Positions 28,526 to 37,315 are shown, counted from the first letter of the stretch. The stretch is 64,000 nucleotides of DNA from Actinomadura litoris (GCF_009733595.1 NZ_WOFH01000007.1:310001-374000); one strand, 5' to 3'. The notes: generated by a model not told the origin, from the letters alone. Numbers and translations are program-made.

Positions 28526-29245
28526 GTGTCCGAAGTCCTCGACGGCTACGAGCAGTGGCTGAAGGGCGCGTGGCTCACCCTCCAGCTCACGGTCTACGGC
28601 AGCGGCGTGGCACTCGTGCTCGCCCTGGTGTTCGGGCTGGCCGGCACCTCGCGGCACGCCTGGATCCGCGTGCTGAACCGCGTGTACGTGGAGTTCTTCC
28701 GCGGCACCGCGACGCTGGTGCTGCTGTTCTGGTTCTTCTACGCGCTGCCGCTGGTCGGCATCAGGCTGAACTCCACGATGTTCGCGGCGGTGCTCGCGCT
28801 CGGGCTGAACATCGGCGCCTACGGCGCCGAGGTCGTGCGCGGCTCGATCAAGGCGGTGCCGCGGGCGCAGTACGAGGCGACGATCGCGCTGAACTTCACG
28901 CCGCTCCAGCGGATGCGGCGCGTCCTGCTCCCCCAGGGGTTCGCGCTGATGCTGCCGCCCTTCGGCAACCTGCTCATCGAGCTGATGAAGGGCACGGCGA
29001 TCGTGTCGCTGGTCGGGCTGACCGACCTGACGACGGTCTCCAAGAACCTGCAGAGCAGCACCGGCGAGACGGTCGCGTCGTTCTCGCTGGTCCTCGTCAT
29101 CTACTTCGTCATCGCGCAGATCCTGCAGCTCTTCGTCCGCTTCGCCGAGGCCCGCGTCGACCGCATGCTCGGCCGGCGCCCCTCGCGTGAGCCCGAGCTC
29201 GGCACGCTCGCGGCGGGCGCGCCCGGAGCGGGGGTGGCGAGCTGA
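28526..29245 (+). CDS. ehuC: Ectoine/hydroxyectoine ABC transporter permease EhuC
   Basis: His/Glu-type inner-membrane permease. The 239 residues contain about five membrane spans and the motif YVEFFRGTATLVLLFWFFYALP followed by the EAA loop (YEATIALNFTPLQRMRRVLLPQG) that binds EhuA. The GTG start is 4 nt after the ehuB stop, and the stop overlaps the ehuD ATG, so the four genes form one unit. Confidence 0.92.
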   Translation: MSEVLDGYEQWLKGAWLTLQLTVYGSGVALVLALVFGLAGTSRHAWIRVLNRVYVEFFRGTATLVLLFWFFYALPLVGIRLNSTMFAAVLALGLNIGAYGAEVVRGSIKAVPRAQYEATIALNFTPLQRMRRVLLPQGFALMLPPFGNLLIELMKGTAIVSLVGLTDLTTVSKNLQSSTGETVASFSLVLVIYFVIAQILQLFVRFAEARVDRMLGRRPSREPELGTLAAGAPGAGVAS

Positions 29246-29898
29246 TGGAGTGGGACTGGAGCTACACCGGCGACATCATCCCCGACCTGCTGCGGGGACT
29301 GCGCTACACCGTCATCGCGACGCTGCTCGGCTACCTGATCGCGGTCGTCCTCGGCCTGGTGTGGGCGCTGCTGCGCCGCACGCCGAACGTGGTCGTGCGC
29401 CAGGTGGTGCGGTGGGTCACCGAGTTCATCCGGTGCACCCCGCTGATCCCCCAGCTGTTCTTCGCCTTCTACGTCCTGCCCACCTGGGGCCTGACGTTCG
29501 GGAAGCTGACCGTCGGCGTGCTCATGCTCGGGATCCACTACTCGACCTACATGGCCGAGGTGTACCGGGCCGGGATCGCCGACGTCCCGCGCGGGCAGTG
29601 GGAGGCGGCCAAGGCGCTGAACCTGCCGCGGACGCGGGTGTGGCTGGACGTCGTCCTGCCGCAGGCGGTCCGCAAGGTGATCCCGACGCTCGGCAACTAC
29701 CTGATCGCGATGTTCAAGGACTCGCCGCTGCTGCTGGCGATCGGCGTCCCCGAGCTGCTCACCTCCGCGCGGTCGGTGGGCGCCAGGACGTTCGAGTACC
29801 TGGAGCCGATGACCATGGTGGGCGTGCTGTTCATCGTGGTCAGCGTCATCTCGTCGATTCTCCTCCGCCGCCTGGAGAGGCACTATGCCACCAACTGA
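29245..29898 (+). CDS. ehuD: Ectoine/hydroxyectoine ABC transporter permease EhuD
   Basis: Second permease of the importer, 217 residues with about five spans. It shows the family segment EFIRCTPLIPQLFFAFYVLPTWG and an EAA loop WEAAKALNLPRTRVWLDVVLPQA. It pairs with EhuC to form the transmembrane channel. Its ATG overlaps the ehuC stop by one base, and its own 3' end overlaps ehuA by 14 nt. Confidence 0.92.
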   Translation: MEWDWSYTGDIIPDLLRGLRYTVIATLLGYLIAVVLGLVWALLRRTPNVVVRQVVRWVTEFIRCTPLIPQLFFAFYVLPTWGLTFGKLTVGVLMLGIHYSTYMAEVYRAGIADVPRGQWEAAKALNLPRTRVWLDVVLPQAVRKVIPTLGNYLIAMFKDSPLLLAIGVPELLTSARSVGARTFEYLEPMTMVGVLFIVVSVISSILLRRLERHYATN

Positions 29899-30706
29899 CA
29901 CCACACCAGAGAAGGACGCGGCGCCCCTGCGGGGCAGCGCCCCCGGCATCCGCTTCGAGAAGGTGATCAAGCGGTTCGGGAGCAACACCGTGCTCCGCGA
30001 GCTCGACTTCACGGTCGCGCCGGGCGAGCGGGTGACGCTCATCGGGCCGAGCGGGTCGGGCAAGACCACGATCCTGCGGCTGCTGATGACGCTGGAGAAG
30101 CCCGACGGGGGCCTGATCTTCGTCGGCGACGACCCGCTGTGGCACATGGACCGGGGCGGCAAGCGCGTCCCGGCGAACCAGAAGCACCTGCACGAGATGC
30201 GCAAGCGGATCGGGATGGTGTTCCAGCAGTTCAACCTGTTCCCGAACATGAACGTGCTGCGCAACCTCACCGAGGGGCCGATGCGCGTGCTCGGGGTGCC
30301 GAGGGACGAGGCCGTCGAGCGCGCCAAGGGCCTGCTCGACCTGGTCGGGCTCGCCGACAAGATCGACGCGCACCCGTCGCAGCTGTCGGGCGGGCAGCAG
30401 CAGCGGGTCGCGATCGCGCGGGCGCTGGCGATGGAGCCGCAGGTGCTGCTGCTGGACGAGGTGACCTCCGCGCTCGACCCCGAGCTGGTCGTCGGCGTCC
30501 AGGACCTGCTGCGCGACATCGCCCGGCAGAGCGACCTCACGCTGCTGTGCGTCACCCACGAGATGACCTTCGCCAAGGACATCTCCGACCGGGTCCTGAT
30601 GTTCGACCAGGGGCAGATCGTCGAGGAGGGCCCGCCGGAGCGGATGTTCGGCGAGCCGTCCGAGCAGCGCACCCGGGACTTCCTCCAGGCGGTCCTGGCC
30701 ACCTGA
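29885..30706 (+). CDS. ehuA: Ectoine/hydroxyectoine ABC transporter ATP-binding protein EhuA
   Basis: ATPase subunit of the importer, 273 residues: Walker A GPSGSGKTT, Q-loop in GMVFQQFNLFPNMNVL, signature LSGGQQQRVAIARAL, Walker B VLLLDEVTSALDPE and H-loop THEMTFA. The HMDRGGKRVPANQKHLHEMRK insertion before the Q-loop is characteristic of EhuA. Last gene of ehuBCDA, followed by GC-rich hairpins. Confidence 0.94.
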   Translation: MPPTDTTPEKDAAPLRGSAPGIRFEKVIKRFGSNTVLRELDFTVAPGERVTLIGPSGSGKTTILRLLMTLEKPDGGLIFVGDDPLWHMDRGGKRVPANQKHLHEMRKRIGMVFQQFNLFPNMNVLRNLTEGPMRVLGVPRDEAVERAKGLLDLVGLADKIDAHPSQLSGGQQQRVAIARALAMEPQVLLLDEVTSALDPELVVGVQDLLRDIARQSDLTLLCVTHEMTFAKDISDRVLMFDQGQIVEEGPPERMFGEPSEQRTRDFLQAVLAT

Positions 30707-30711
30707 GCGGC

Positions 30712-30790
30712 CGCGCCCGGCGGGACCGTTCCGGCCGGGCCATCGGAAGCATCGCCCGCGTCCCCGTCGCCCCGGGGGCGCGGGCGATCC
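30712..30790. terminator. GC-rich hairpins between convergent ehuA and HD-domain genes
   Basis: GCCCGGC-N11-GGCCGGGC lies at about 30715-30741 and GCCCGCG-N13-GGGGCGCGGGC follows at about 30756-30786. The two hairpins sit between converging transcription units, as expected for bidirectional termination. No T tract is present. Boundaries approximate. Confidence 0.45.
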
Positions 30791-30815
30791 CGTCCCCGGG
30801 GGCGGGAGACGCGGC

Positions 30816-31469
30816 TCAGGCGACGCCGCTCCACGCCCGCTCAAGCTGCTCGGCCCACGACGGGACCTTGAGGTCCACCCCGCTCTGCCGCGCGATCTCG
30901 TAGGGCAGCGACCCGAAGGGCGCCTTGGCCGGCTTCCGGACGATCTGGTCGACGACCAGGTGGGTGAGCCCGCTGCCCTTCTTCAGCCGCGGGTACGCCG
31001 CGTGCACGCGGTCGGCGTAGCCGTCCGGGAGCCTGTCCGCGTGCAGCCCGGCGACGTCGAGGCCGGCCCCGGCGCTGGTCAGCGCGATCTCGGGGCGCAT
31101 CCGCTGCGGGATGCCGACGCTGGTGTGCAGGGCGATCGCCTCCCACACCACCCGTACCCGGTCCGGCGCGACGCCCTGGCCGTCGAGGAACCCGGCGGCG
31201 ACGTCGGCGCCGTCCACCTCGAACCGCTGGTCGCCGTCGCCCTCGTCGGTCAGCCCCATGTCGTGCAGGAGGCACGCCACGAACAGCAGCTCGTCGTCGT
31301 AGGCGTCGCCGGGACGCAGCCCCCGCGCCTCGCCCAGCGCCCGCCCGAACAGGTAGACCCGCACGCTGTGGTGGGCGAGGGCGCGCTGCTCGGCGGTGAA
31401 GGCCAGGTCGTAGGCCGCGCGGGTGAGGTCGGTGTCGGGCATCGCGAACTCGGCGAAGGTATCGCCCAT
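30816..31469 (-). CDS. HD-domain phosphohydrolase/hydratase-like protein
   Basis: A 217-residue HD-superfamily protein: first His in RALAHHSVRVYLFGRALG, the HD doublet in ACLLHDMGLTDEG, and the later His in AIALHTSVGIP. The overall pattern (LAHHSVRVY, LHDMGL, FEVDGA) resembles the cyanamide-hydratase-like/hypothetical HD group seen in fungi and bacteria. Metal-dependent hydrolysis or hydration is likely; substrate is not known. Divergent from the GlxA-type regulator 91 nt away. ATG 31469 has GAGGAGACC upstream. Confidence 0.85.
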   Translation of the reverse strand: MGDTFAEFAMPDTDLTRAAYDLAFTAEQRALAHHSVRVYLFGRALGEARGLRPGDAYDDELLFVACLLHDMGLTDEGDGDQRFEVDGADVAAGFLDGQGVAPDRVRVVWEAIALHTSVGIPQRMRPEIALTSAGAGLDVAGLHADRLPDGYADRVHAAYPRLKKGSGLTHLVVDQIVRKPAKAPFGSLPYEIARQSGVDLKVPSWAEQLERAWSGVA

Positions 31470-31560
31470 CGAGGTCTCCTCTGATCGGTTGCCACGATCC
31501 TCCCGGCGCTTCCGGCACCCGGCCAGTGTCCCGAGTGCCCCTGTGCGCTACGTTCTGGCC

Positions 31561-32535
31561 ATGCATGTGGTCGCGGTGCTCGCGCTCGACGGGGTGGTGG
31601 CGTTCGACCTGGCGGTCCCCGGGCAGGTGTTCGGCTCGTCCACCACCGGCGAGAACGTCCCCCTGTACGAGGTGCGGGTGTGCGGGATGCCCGGCGGCAC
31701 GGAGACCTCGGCGACGGTCGGGCGGATGCGGGTGGAGCCCCCGTTCGGGCTGGACGCGCTCGCCGCGGCCGACACGATCGTCGTCCCCGGCCACGACCGG
31801 CTCCACGACCGCGGGAACGCGGCCGACCATCCGGCGGAGGTGCTGGACGCGCTGCGCGACGCGGCCTCGCGCGGCACCCGGATCGCCTCCATCTGCGTGG
31901 GCGCGTTCGTGCTGGCCGCCGCCGGCCTGCTGGACGGGCGGCGCGCCACCACCCACTGGATGTACGCGTGCCGCCTCGCCCGCCTGCACCCGCGCGTCGA
32001 GGTGGACGCCTCGGTGCTGTTCGTGGACGACGGCCAGGTGCTCACCTCGGCGGGCGTCGCCGCCGGGATCGACCTGTGCCTGCACCTCGTCCGCCGCGAC
32101 CACGGCGCCGCGACCGCCGCCCGCACCGCCCGCCGGATCATCATGCCGCCGCAGCGCGACGGCGGGCAGGCGCAGTTCATCCGGCACGAGGACCCCCCGG
32201 ACGGCGGCACCGCGCTCCAGCCCACGCTCGCCTGGCTGGAGGCGAACCTGCACCGCCCGCTGGCGCTGGAGGACATCGCCCGGCACGCCTGCGTCAGCGT
32301 CCGCACCCTGACCCGCCGGTTCCGCGAGCAGGCCGGGACGACGCCGCAGCAGTGGCTGTCGCGGGCCCGGGTCCGCCGCGCCCAGCAGCTGCTGGAGAGC
32401 ACGGACCTGCCGGTCGAGCGGGTCGCCGCCGAGGCGGGCTTCGGGTCCCCGGTGACGCTGCGCGCCCACTTCGCGCGGCGGGTCGGCGCGTCCCCGCAGT
32501 CCTACCGCGCCGCGTTCCGCGCCCGCGCGTCCTGA
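31561..32535 (+). CDS. GlxA-family (DJ-1/PfpI plus AraC HTH) transcriptional regulator
   Basis: A 324-residue regulator with an N-terminal DJ-1/PfpI-like domain (3-175, with Cys in RIASICVGAFVLAAAGLLDG) and a C-terminal AraC-type double helix-turn-helix (about 220-320, LALEDIARHACVSVRTLTRRFREQAGTTPQQWL and AEAGFGSPVTLRAHFARRVG). Such proteins sense small molecules through the amidase-like domain. It is divergent from the HD gene, which may be its target; this is inference. Confidence 0.92.
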   Translation: MHVVAVLALDGVVAFDLAVPGQVFGSSTTGENVPLYEVRVCGMPGGTETSATVGRMRVEPPFGLDALAAADTIVVPGHDRLHDRGNAADHPAEVLDALRDAASRGTRIASICVGAFVLAAAGLLDGRRATTHWMYACRLARLHPRVEVDASVLFVDDGQVLTSAGVAAGIDLCLHLVRRDHGAATAARTARRIIMPPQRDGGQAQFIRHEDPPDGGTALQPTLAWLEANLHRPLALEDIARHACVSVRTLTRRFREQAGTTPQQWLSRARVRRAQQLLESTDLPVERVAAEAGFGSPVTLRAHFARRVGASPQSYRAAFRARAS

Positions 32536-32645
32536 CCCCCCGCCTCCGCCGGGCCACCGTCCGCATCCGGCCGACCCCGGGCCCCGTCCGGGCGCCCGCC
32601 CCTACGCTCGGCGGGAGGTAGAGACCCGCTCCCGGAGGGCCGGCC

Positions 32646-35483
32646 GTGGGCAATCCCCCACCACCCGAATCAGGACGCGGCCTGGCCGCGCTGTTCGACT
32701 GGATGACCGGGCGGCTGCCCTGGCGTCCCGACGCGCGCCCGTTCCCGCTGATCGTCCTCGAACCCGCCGGGCCGGACGACCCCGAGCCCCACATGGAGGA
32801 GCTGCGGCACCTCGCCGCCGAGATGGCGCTGCCCTTCGTCTCCCCCGAGGCCCCCGCCGGGCCGGACTCGGACGCGGCGGCGATCGCGCTCGCCGACGCC
32901 CTCTCCCAGCCGATCACCTGGAGCCGGACCCGCTCCCAGTTCAGCCGCCCCCGCTTCCCCCGCTCCGACCTCGTCCGGACGATCGAGCGCGCCGCCGCGC
33001 CCGCCCCCGACGACGGCGACGCCGCTCCCCCCTACCGGCGCTCTCCCGTCTCGACCGTCGAGCGCTGGAACGACCATGCCGGGCTGTTCCGCTGGCAGGG
33101 CGGGCCGCTGCGCGCTCCCGCCTGGTGGTCGACGATCGGCGCGTCGCTCGTCGCGGTGATCGCCGTCCTCGCGGGCGGCATCGCCGAGCAGACGCCGCGG
33201 CGCATCCTCGTCACCGCCGCCGCCGTCCTCGCCGGGGTCCTGCTGCTGGTCGCCGGGCTGTCCGCGCGGCGCGTCTGGCTGCCGGTGCTCGCCAGCGTCG
33301 GCATCGGCGGCCGCTACCGCTGGTTCGCCCGGACCTCGTTCTTCGCCGCCCTCGGCGACGAGGACGGCGACGACCTCGGCTTCGACGGCCGCCTGCACCG
33401 GGTCGCCGAACGGCTCACCGAGCCGGGCGCGGCCCGGTTCCTGCTCCACATCAAGACATTCGCGCTGCTGGAGGACGTCCGCGACCAGTACCGGCGGTTC
33501 GCGCCGAGCCTGCGCGGCTTCAAGCGCCCCGCCCCGCTCGTGGTGTTCCTCTCCCACGCCGGGCACGGCAACGGCGGCCTCGCGCTGCTGGCGGCGATGA
33601 GCGACATCCGCGCCCGCCGCAGCGAACTCCACCCGCTGCTGGTCGTCGCGTCGCTGGACGCCGCCACCCGCGACGCCTGGCTCGGCGGTCCCACCCCCGG
33701 CGAGGACGCCCGCGACCGCTACGAGCGGTGGCGGTCCTCGCTCGGCGCCGCGCTCGGCCCGAGCGAGTCGGTCCCGCTCCCGTGGCTGCTGCGCGTCCCC
33801 GTCGCGGGCGAGCCCGCCGCGGACCGCCCCGACGGCGCGTTCCGCCCCCGCCGCCGCCCCCGCTGGACGTGGCTCTGGTCCTGGCGCGGCCTCATCGCCG
33901 CCGCCGTCGCCTTCGCCATCGCGCTCACCTTCGCCCAGGTGCACCTGCGCTCCACCTACTGCAGCGTCGGCTTCCCCGTCGGCTGGAACGGCGACACCCG
34001 CCAGCAGACCAACCCCGACGGCAGCCGCGAGTGCGTCGGCGTGTCCACCCGCGGGGTCCGCTTCGAGCGCGGCGCCGACAGCATCGCCCTGGACGGCGAC
34101 CGCCGCCGCCCCTCCCCCGCCAACGCCGGGGGCCACATCACCCTCGCCGACCTCCAGCGCGACATCGACAAGGAGAACCGCGCGGTCGTCGCCGACCACC
34201 AGCCGTACGTGACGATGATCTACGCCGGGACGTTCACCGCCAGCCCGGGGCAGAGCGAGCTGACCGTCAGCAGCGTCCACGAGCTCGCGGGCGCCTACCT
34301 CGCCCAGCTCCGCAACAACCACCGTGGGCAGCCCGGCGAGATCGGCAACACCCTCAAGCTGCGGATCCTGCCCGCCAACACCGGCCAGGACATGGCGTTC
34401 GCCGGCGAGACCGCCGACCGCGCCCTGCACCTGGCCCGGCGCGACCCGTCGATCGTCGGCGTCGTCGGGCTCGGCCGCAACACCCGCTCCTCCCGGGCCG
34501 CGATCGAACGGCTCACAGCCGCCGGGCTGCCCGTCATCGACACCGTCAACTCCTCCGACGAGCTGCCCGGACTCGCCCGCTTCTACGGGCTGGCCGCCAC
34601 CAACCGCGAAGAGGCCACCGCCGGCCTCGCCGCCCTGCGCGACGCCGGCCTGCGCGGACGCGTCGACCGCGCCATGATCGTCGCCCGCACCTCCGGCCCG
34701 CCCACCGACGTCTACAGCAGCGAGATCGCCCGTGACGTCGTGAGCGTGCTGCGGCCGCGCGCCCCCCACACCGTCGGCTACCGCGGCCCCGGCGACATCT
34801 CCAGCAAGGTCAAGGCCGCCTGCGACAACGGCCGGCCCCCCTACACCCTCGTGTACTTCGCCGGGCGTGCCGAGGACCTGCCCGGCCTGATGAACGGCCT
34901 CGTCCAGGGCGGCTGCACCCGGCACCGCCTGCTCCTGATCGCGGGCGACGACGTCAGCAAGTCCCGCTTCGGCACCGGTCCGCACGAGGTGCCGCTCCCC
35001 CAGAACACCACCCTGTACCACACCGTGTTCGCCTACCTGCCCCACCTGATCGCCAAGGACGCCGACGTGACCGGCGACTTCTTCCTCATGGCCCGCAACC
35101 GCTTCGGCATCGGCGCCCCCCGCGTCCGGCCCGACGAGCCGCTGCTGGTGGACGGCCAGATGGCCATCACCTTCGACGCCACGTTCGCGCTGAGCCAGGC
35201 CGCGCAGAACGCCTACGACCTGCTCGGCCCCCGGCTGGTGACGGGCGAGCGGTCCGTCACGTCCGGGACGGTGCTGGAGGAGCTGCGGCACCTGCGGATC
35301 ACGCGGGGCGGCTCGGCGACCGGCGACATCGACTTCACCAACGACCACGGGGACCCGCCGCGGCCCCGCAACCGGGGCCTCACGCTCGTCAAGGTCACCC
35401 TGAAGGACGGCCGGCCGCAGCCCACCGCGATCTGCGGCCGCCTCGGCGGCGGCGTGCCGGTCGAGGGCCTGCGGCCGTGCTGA
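32646..35483 (+). CDS. Large membrane-tethered protein with an extracytoplasmic type 1 periplasmic-binding fold
   Basis: A 945-residue protein of unknown function. The N-terminal 155 residues look cytoplasmic; two membrane segments follow (about 160-180 and 186-206), then a 200-residue soluble domain with PLVVFLSHAGHGNGGLALLAAMSDI, then a third segment (about 413-433). The C-terminal half (about 490-870) resembles a branched-chain amino acid (LivJ-like) receptor: RILPANTGQD, SIVGVVGLGRNTRSSRAAIERLTAAGLPVIDTVNSSDEL, and ITFDATFALSQAA. With no transporter genes nearby it could be a receptor coupling an external ligand to the inner domains. GTG 32646 follows GGAGGG. Topology is predicted by eye. 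Confidence 0.75.
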   Translation: MGNPPPPESGRGLAALFDWMTGRLPWRPDARPFPLIVLEPAGPDDPEPHMEELRHLAAEMALPFVSPEAPAGPDSDAAAIALADALSQPITWSRTRSQFSRPRFPRSDLVRTIERAAAPAPDDGDAAPPYRRSPVSTVERWNDHAGLFRWQGGPLRAPAWWSTIGASLVAVIAVLAGGIAEQTPRRILVTAAAVLAGVLLLVAGLSARRVWLPVLASVGIGGRYRWFARTSFFAALGDEDGDDLGFDGRLHRVAERLTEPGAARFLLHIKTFALLEDVRDQYRRFAPSLRGFKRPAPLVVFLSHAGHGNGGLALLAAMSDIRARRSELHPLLVVASLDAATRDAWLGGPTPGEDARDRYERWRSSLGAALGPSESVPLPWLLRVPVAGEPAADRPDGAFRPRRRPRWTWLWSWRGLIAAAVAFAIALTFAQVHLRSTYCSVGFPVGWNGDTRQQTNPDGSRECVGVSTRGVRFERGADSIALDGDRRRPSPANAGGHITLADLQRDIDKENRAVVADHQPYVTMIYAGTFTASPGQSELTVSSVHELAGAYLAQLRNNHRGQPGEIGNTLKLRILPANTGQDMAFAGETADRALHLARRDPSIVGVVGLGRNTRSSRAAIERLTAAGLPVIDTVNSSDELPGLARFYGLAATNREEATAGLAALRDAGLRGRVDRAMIVARTSGPPTDVYSSEIARDVVSVLRPRAPHTVGYRGPGDISSKVKAACDNGRPPYTLVYFAGRAEDLPGLMNGLVQGGCTRHRLLLIAGDDVSKSRFGTGPHEVPLPQNTTLYHTVFAYLPHLIAKDADVTGDFFLMARNRFGIGAPRVRPDEPLLVDGQMAITFDATFALSQAAQNAYDLLGPRLVTGERSVTSGTVLEELRHLRITRGGSATGDIDFTNDHGDPPRPRNRGLTLVKVTLKDGRPQPTAICGRLGGGVPVEGLRPC

Positions 35484-35487
35484 CGCC

Positions 35488-35973
35488 TCACCCCGGCCGC
35501 AGGACCGTGCTGCGGCCCCCGCAGGCGTCGCGGCGGCGGCCGCACACCTGGAGGTGGACGGCCGAGGACGCGCCCGTCCAGGCGTAGGCGAAGGCGACCT
35601 CGCGGGTCTGCCCGCAGGCGAGGCCCGCCGCGTGCTCGGCGTCGGGCAGCCCGGCCAGCACCACGGTGATCTTCAGGTAGGACGGGCCGTCCTCGCAGCG
35701 CAGGTCCCGGTGCGTGCCCCGCACCACCACCCCTCGCGCGCCGACCGTGACCGTGCCGTGGCTGACGCCCTGCCCGCGCAACGTCTTCGCGTAGCGCAGG
35801 CCGCGGTTCCCCCTGGCCGCGCCCCGCCCGTTCCGCTGCGCCGACGTCGCCGAGACCGTGGACATCGTCAGCGGGACGGACACCCCCTCCACCGCGCCGT
35901 ACCCCACGATCGCGACGGCCGGCACGAGCACGGCCGCCGACAGCAGGCCGAGCGCCGGCCTCACCCAGATCAT
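35488..35973 (-). CDS. Small secreted or membrane-anchored protein, function unknown
   Basis: A 161-residue protein with an N-terminal hydrophobic segment (about 7-30, ALGLLSAAVLVPAVAIVGYGAV) and an extracytoplasmic remainder with four Cys (RCEDG, LACGQ, VCGRRRDACGG), consistent with disulfides. ATG 35973 is chosen because AGGGGG lies just upstream; an in-frame GTG at 35988 is possible. Its stop is only 4 nt from the stop of the 945-residue gene on the other strand. I do not recognise the family. Confidence 0.65.
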   Translation of the reverse strand: MIWVRPALGLLSAAVLVPAVAIVGYGAVEGVSVPLTMSTVSATSAQRNGRGAARGNRGLRYAKTLRGQGVSHGTVTVGARGVVVRGTHRDLRCEDGPSYLKITVVLAGLPDAEHAAGLACGQTREVAFAYAWTGASSAVHLQVCGRRRDACGGRSTVLRPG

Positions 35974-36034
35974 CTGCCCCCTCGACACCTCGCGATCCGC
36001 CGGTGCCGACGAGGCTAAGGGCTCGTGATCACCC

Positions 36035-36056
36035 GCCCTAGGGCCCTAGGGCCCTA
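36035..36056. repeat. Tandem palindromic GGGCCCTA repeat
   Basis: GCCCTA followed by two GGGCCCTA units forms overlapping perfect palindromes (CCCTAGGG, TAGGGCCCTA). It lies between the start of the small secreted protein gene (62 nt away) and the 3' end of the DHFR-like gene. It could be an operator of the secreted protein gene or a transcription end signal. No matching copy elsewhere in the window. Confidence 0.5.
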
Positions 36057-36085
36057 TGCGCGAGCGGCCGGGACCCCAATGCGGG

Positions 36086-36661
36086 CTAGGGCGTGCGGGT
36101 GAGCCAGGTGACCTGGGTGCCGTTGTCGAACTCCTCGCGCGCCGTCGGCGTGAACCGGGTCGGCCGGAACCCGCCCGCGAAGGCGGGGACGCCCGCCCCC
36201 GCCACCACCGGGTAGCTCTTGACGATCATCTCGTCGATCTCCGGCAGCAGCGCGGCGGCGAGCCTGCCGCCGCCCGCGAGCCAGACGTCCATGCCGCCGT
36301 CCTCGGCCTTGAGCGAGCGGGCGAGCTCCAGCGGGTCGCGGACGAGCGTCACGGCGGGGTCGGCGATCTCGGGCAGCGTGGTGGAGGCGACGTACTGCCG
36401 GACGTGCGCGTAGGGGCTGGTCACGCCGATGTCGAGGGCCGGCCGGTAGGTCCCGAGGCCCATCACGAGCGTGTCGAAGCGCTGGTTCGGCGCGTCCTGG
36501 ATGCCGAGGTGCGGGCGGACGTGCGTCGGGAGCGTCTCGGGATAGTGCTCGCCGATCCAGGCCATCACCTGGTCGCTGACCGGCAGGAAGTCGATCTCAC
36601 CGCCGGGGCCCGCGATGAAGCCGTCGAGGCTCGTTCCGACGTAGTAGACGAGCTTGCGCAT
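36086..36661 (-). CDS. Dihydrofolate-reductase-family protein (RibD C-terminal-like)
   Basis: A 191-residue protein of the DHFR/RibD-C superfamily: KLVYYVGTSLDGFIAGPGGEIDFL at the N-terminus, DTLVMGLGTYR, and the NADPH-loop DVWLAGGGRLAAALLPEIDEMIV. The family includes many uncharacterised NADPH reductases; it is not a housekeeping FolA. No Shine-Dalgarno is evident before ATG 36661. It is divergent from a TetR-type regulator across a spacer with AGTACT palindromes, so it is likely repressed by that regulator. Confidence 0.9.
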   Translation of the reverse strand: MRKLVYYVGTSLDGFIAGPGGEIDFLPVSDQVMAWIGEHYPETLPTHVRPHLGIQDAPNQRFDTLVMGLGTYRPALDIGVTSPYAHVRQYVASTTLPEIADPAVTLVRDPLELARSLKAEDGGMDVWLAGGGRLAAALLPEIDEMIVKSYPVVAGAGVPAFAGGFRPTRFTPTAREEFDNGTQVTWLTRTP

Positions 36662-36673
36662 AGGGGATTCCGT

Positions 36674-36715
36674 TCGTAGTACTCTACTTGAAGTGGTTGG
36701 AACGTAGTACTACGT
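36674..36715. promoter_or_regulatory. Likely TetR operators between the DHFR-like and tetR genes
   Basis: A perfect 14-bp palindrome ACGTAGTACTACGT (36702-36715) and a related half-conserved CGTAGTACTC (36675-36684) lie 27 bp apart in the 69-bp divergent spacer. Two similar sites between a TetR gene and its divergent neighbour fit autoregulation plus target control. Confidence 0.7.
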
Positions 36716-36730
36716 CTGGAGTGGTGTCAA

Positions 36731-37315
36731 GTGAGGAAGAACGTCGAGCGGCGCGCCGCCCTGGTCGACGCGGCGATCGAGGTGCTGGCCAGGGACGGCG
36801 CGCGCGGCCTGACGTTCCGCGCGGTGGACGCCGAGGCCGGCGTGCCCGTCGGCACCGCGTCCAACTACTTCGCCAAGCGCGACGACCTGTTCACGCAGGC
36901 GGGCGGGCGGATCTACGAGCGGCTCCAGCCGGACGCGGCCACGCTCGGCGGCATGCTGGAGGGCCCCCGCGACCTGGCCCGGGTCACCGCGCTGCTGACC
37001 GAGACCGTCGGCCGGATCTCGGCGTTCCGGACCGGCTACCTCGCCCTGCTGGAGCTGCGGCTGGAGGCCACCCGGCGGCCCGGGCTGCGCGCCGTCCTGA
37101 CCGAGCGGGTGCGCGAGGACGTCGAGGCGAACGTGGCGCGGCACCTGGAGTCGGGCATGCCGGGCGACGCCACCACCGTCCGGCTGCTGTACCTGACGCT
37201 GAACTGGCTGATCGTCGAGAACCTGACCCTGCCGGAGGTGTTCACCGAGGAGGACGTGCGGCGCCTCGTCGCCGACGCCGTCGAACGCTCCCTCCCCCGG
37301 CAGGACCCCCGCTAG
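36731..37315 (+). CDS. TetR/AcrR-family transcriptional regulator
   Basis: A 194-residue regulator: the N-terminal HTH reads LVDAAIEVLARDGARGLTFRAVDAEAGVPVGTASNYFAKRDDLF (about 10-53), followed by an all-helical ligand-binding domain. GTG 36731 is the only start that keeps the whole HTH; the Shine-Dalgarno is weak (GGAGTGGTGTCAA). It is divergent from the DHFR-like reductase and its gene ends overlap by 4 nt with the convergent SGNH hydrolase gene. Confidence 0.92.
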   Translation: MRKNVERRAALVDAAIEVLARDGARGLTFRAVDAEAGVPVGTASNYFAKRDDLFTQAGGRIYERLQPDAATLGGMLEGPRDLARVTALLTETVGRISAFRTGYLALLELRLEATRRPGLRAVLTERVREDVEANVARHLESGMPGDATTVRLLYLTLNWLIVENLTLPEVFTEEDVRRLVADAVERSLPRQDPR

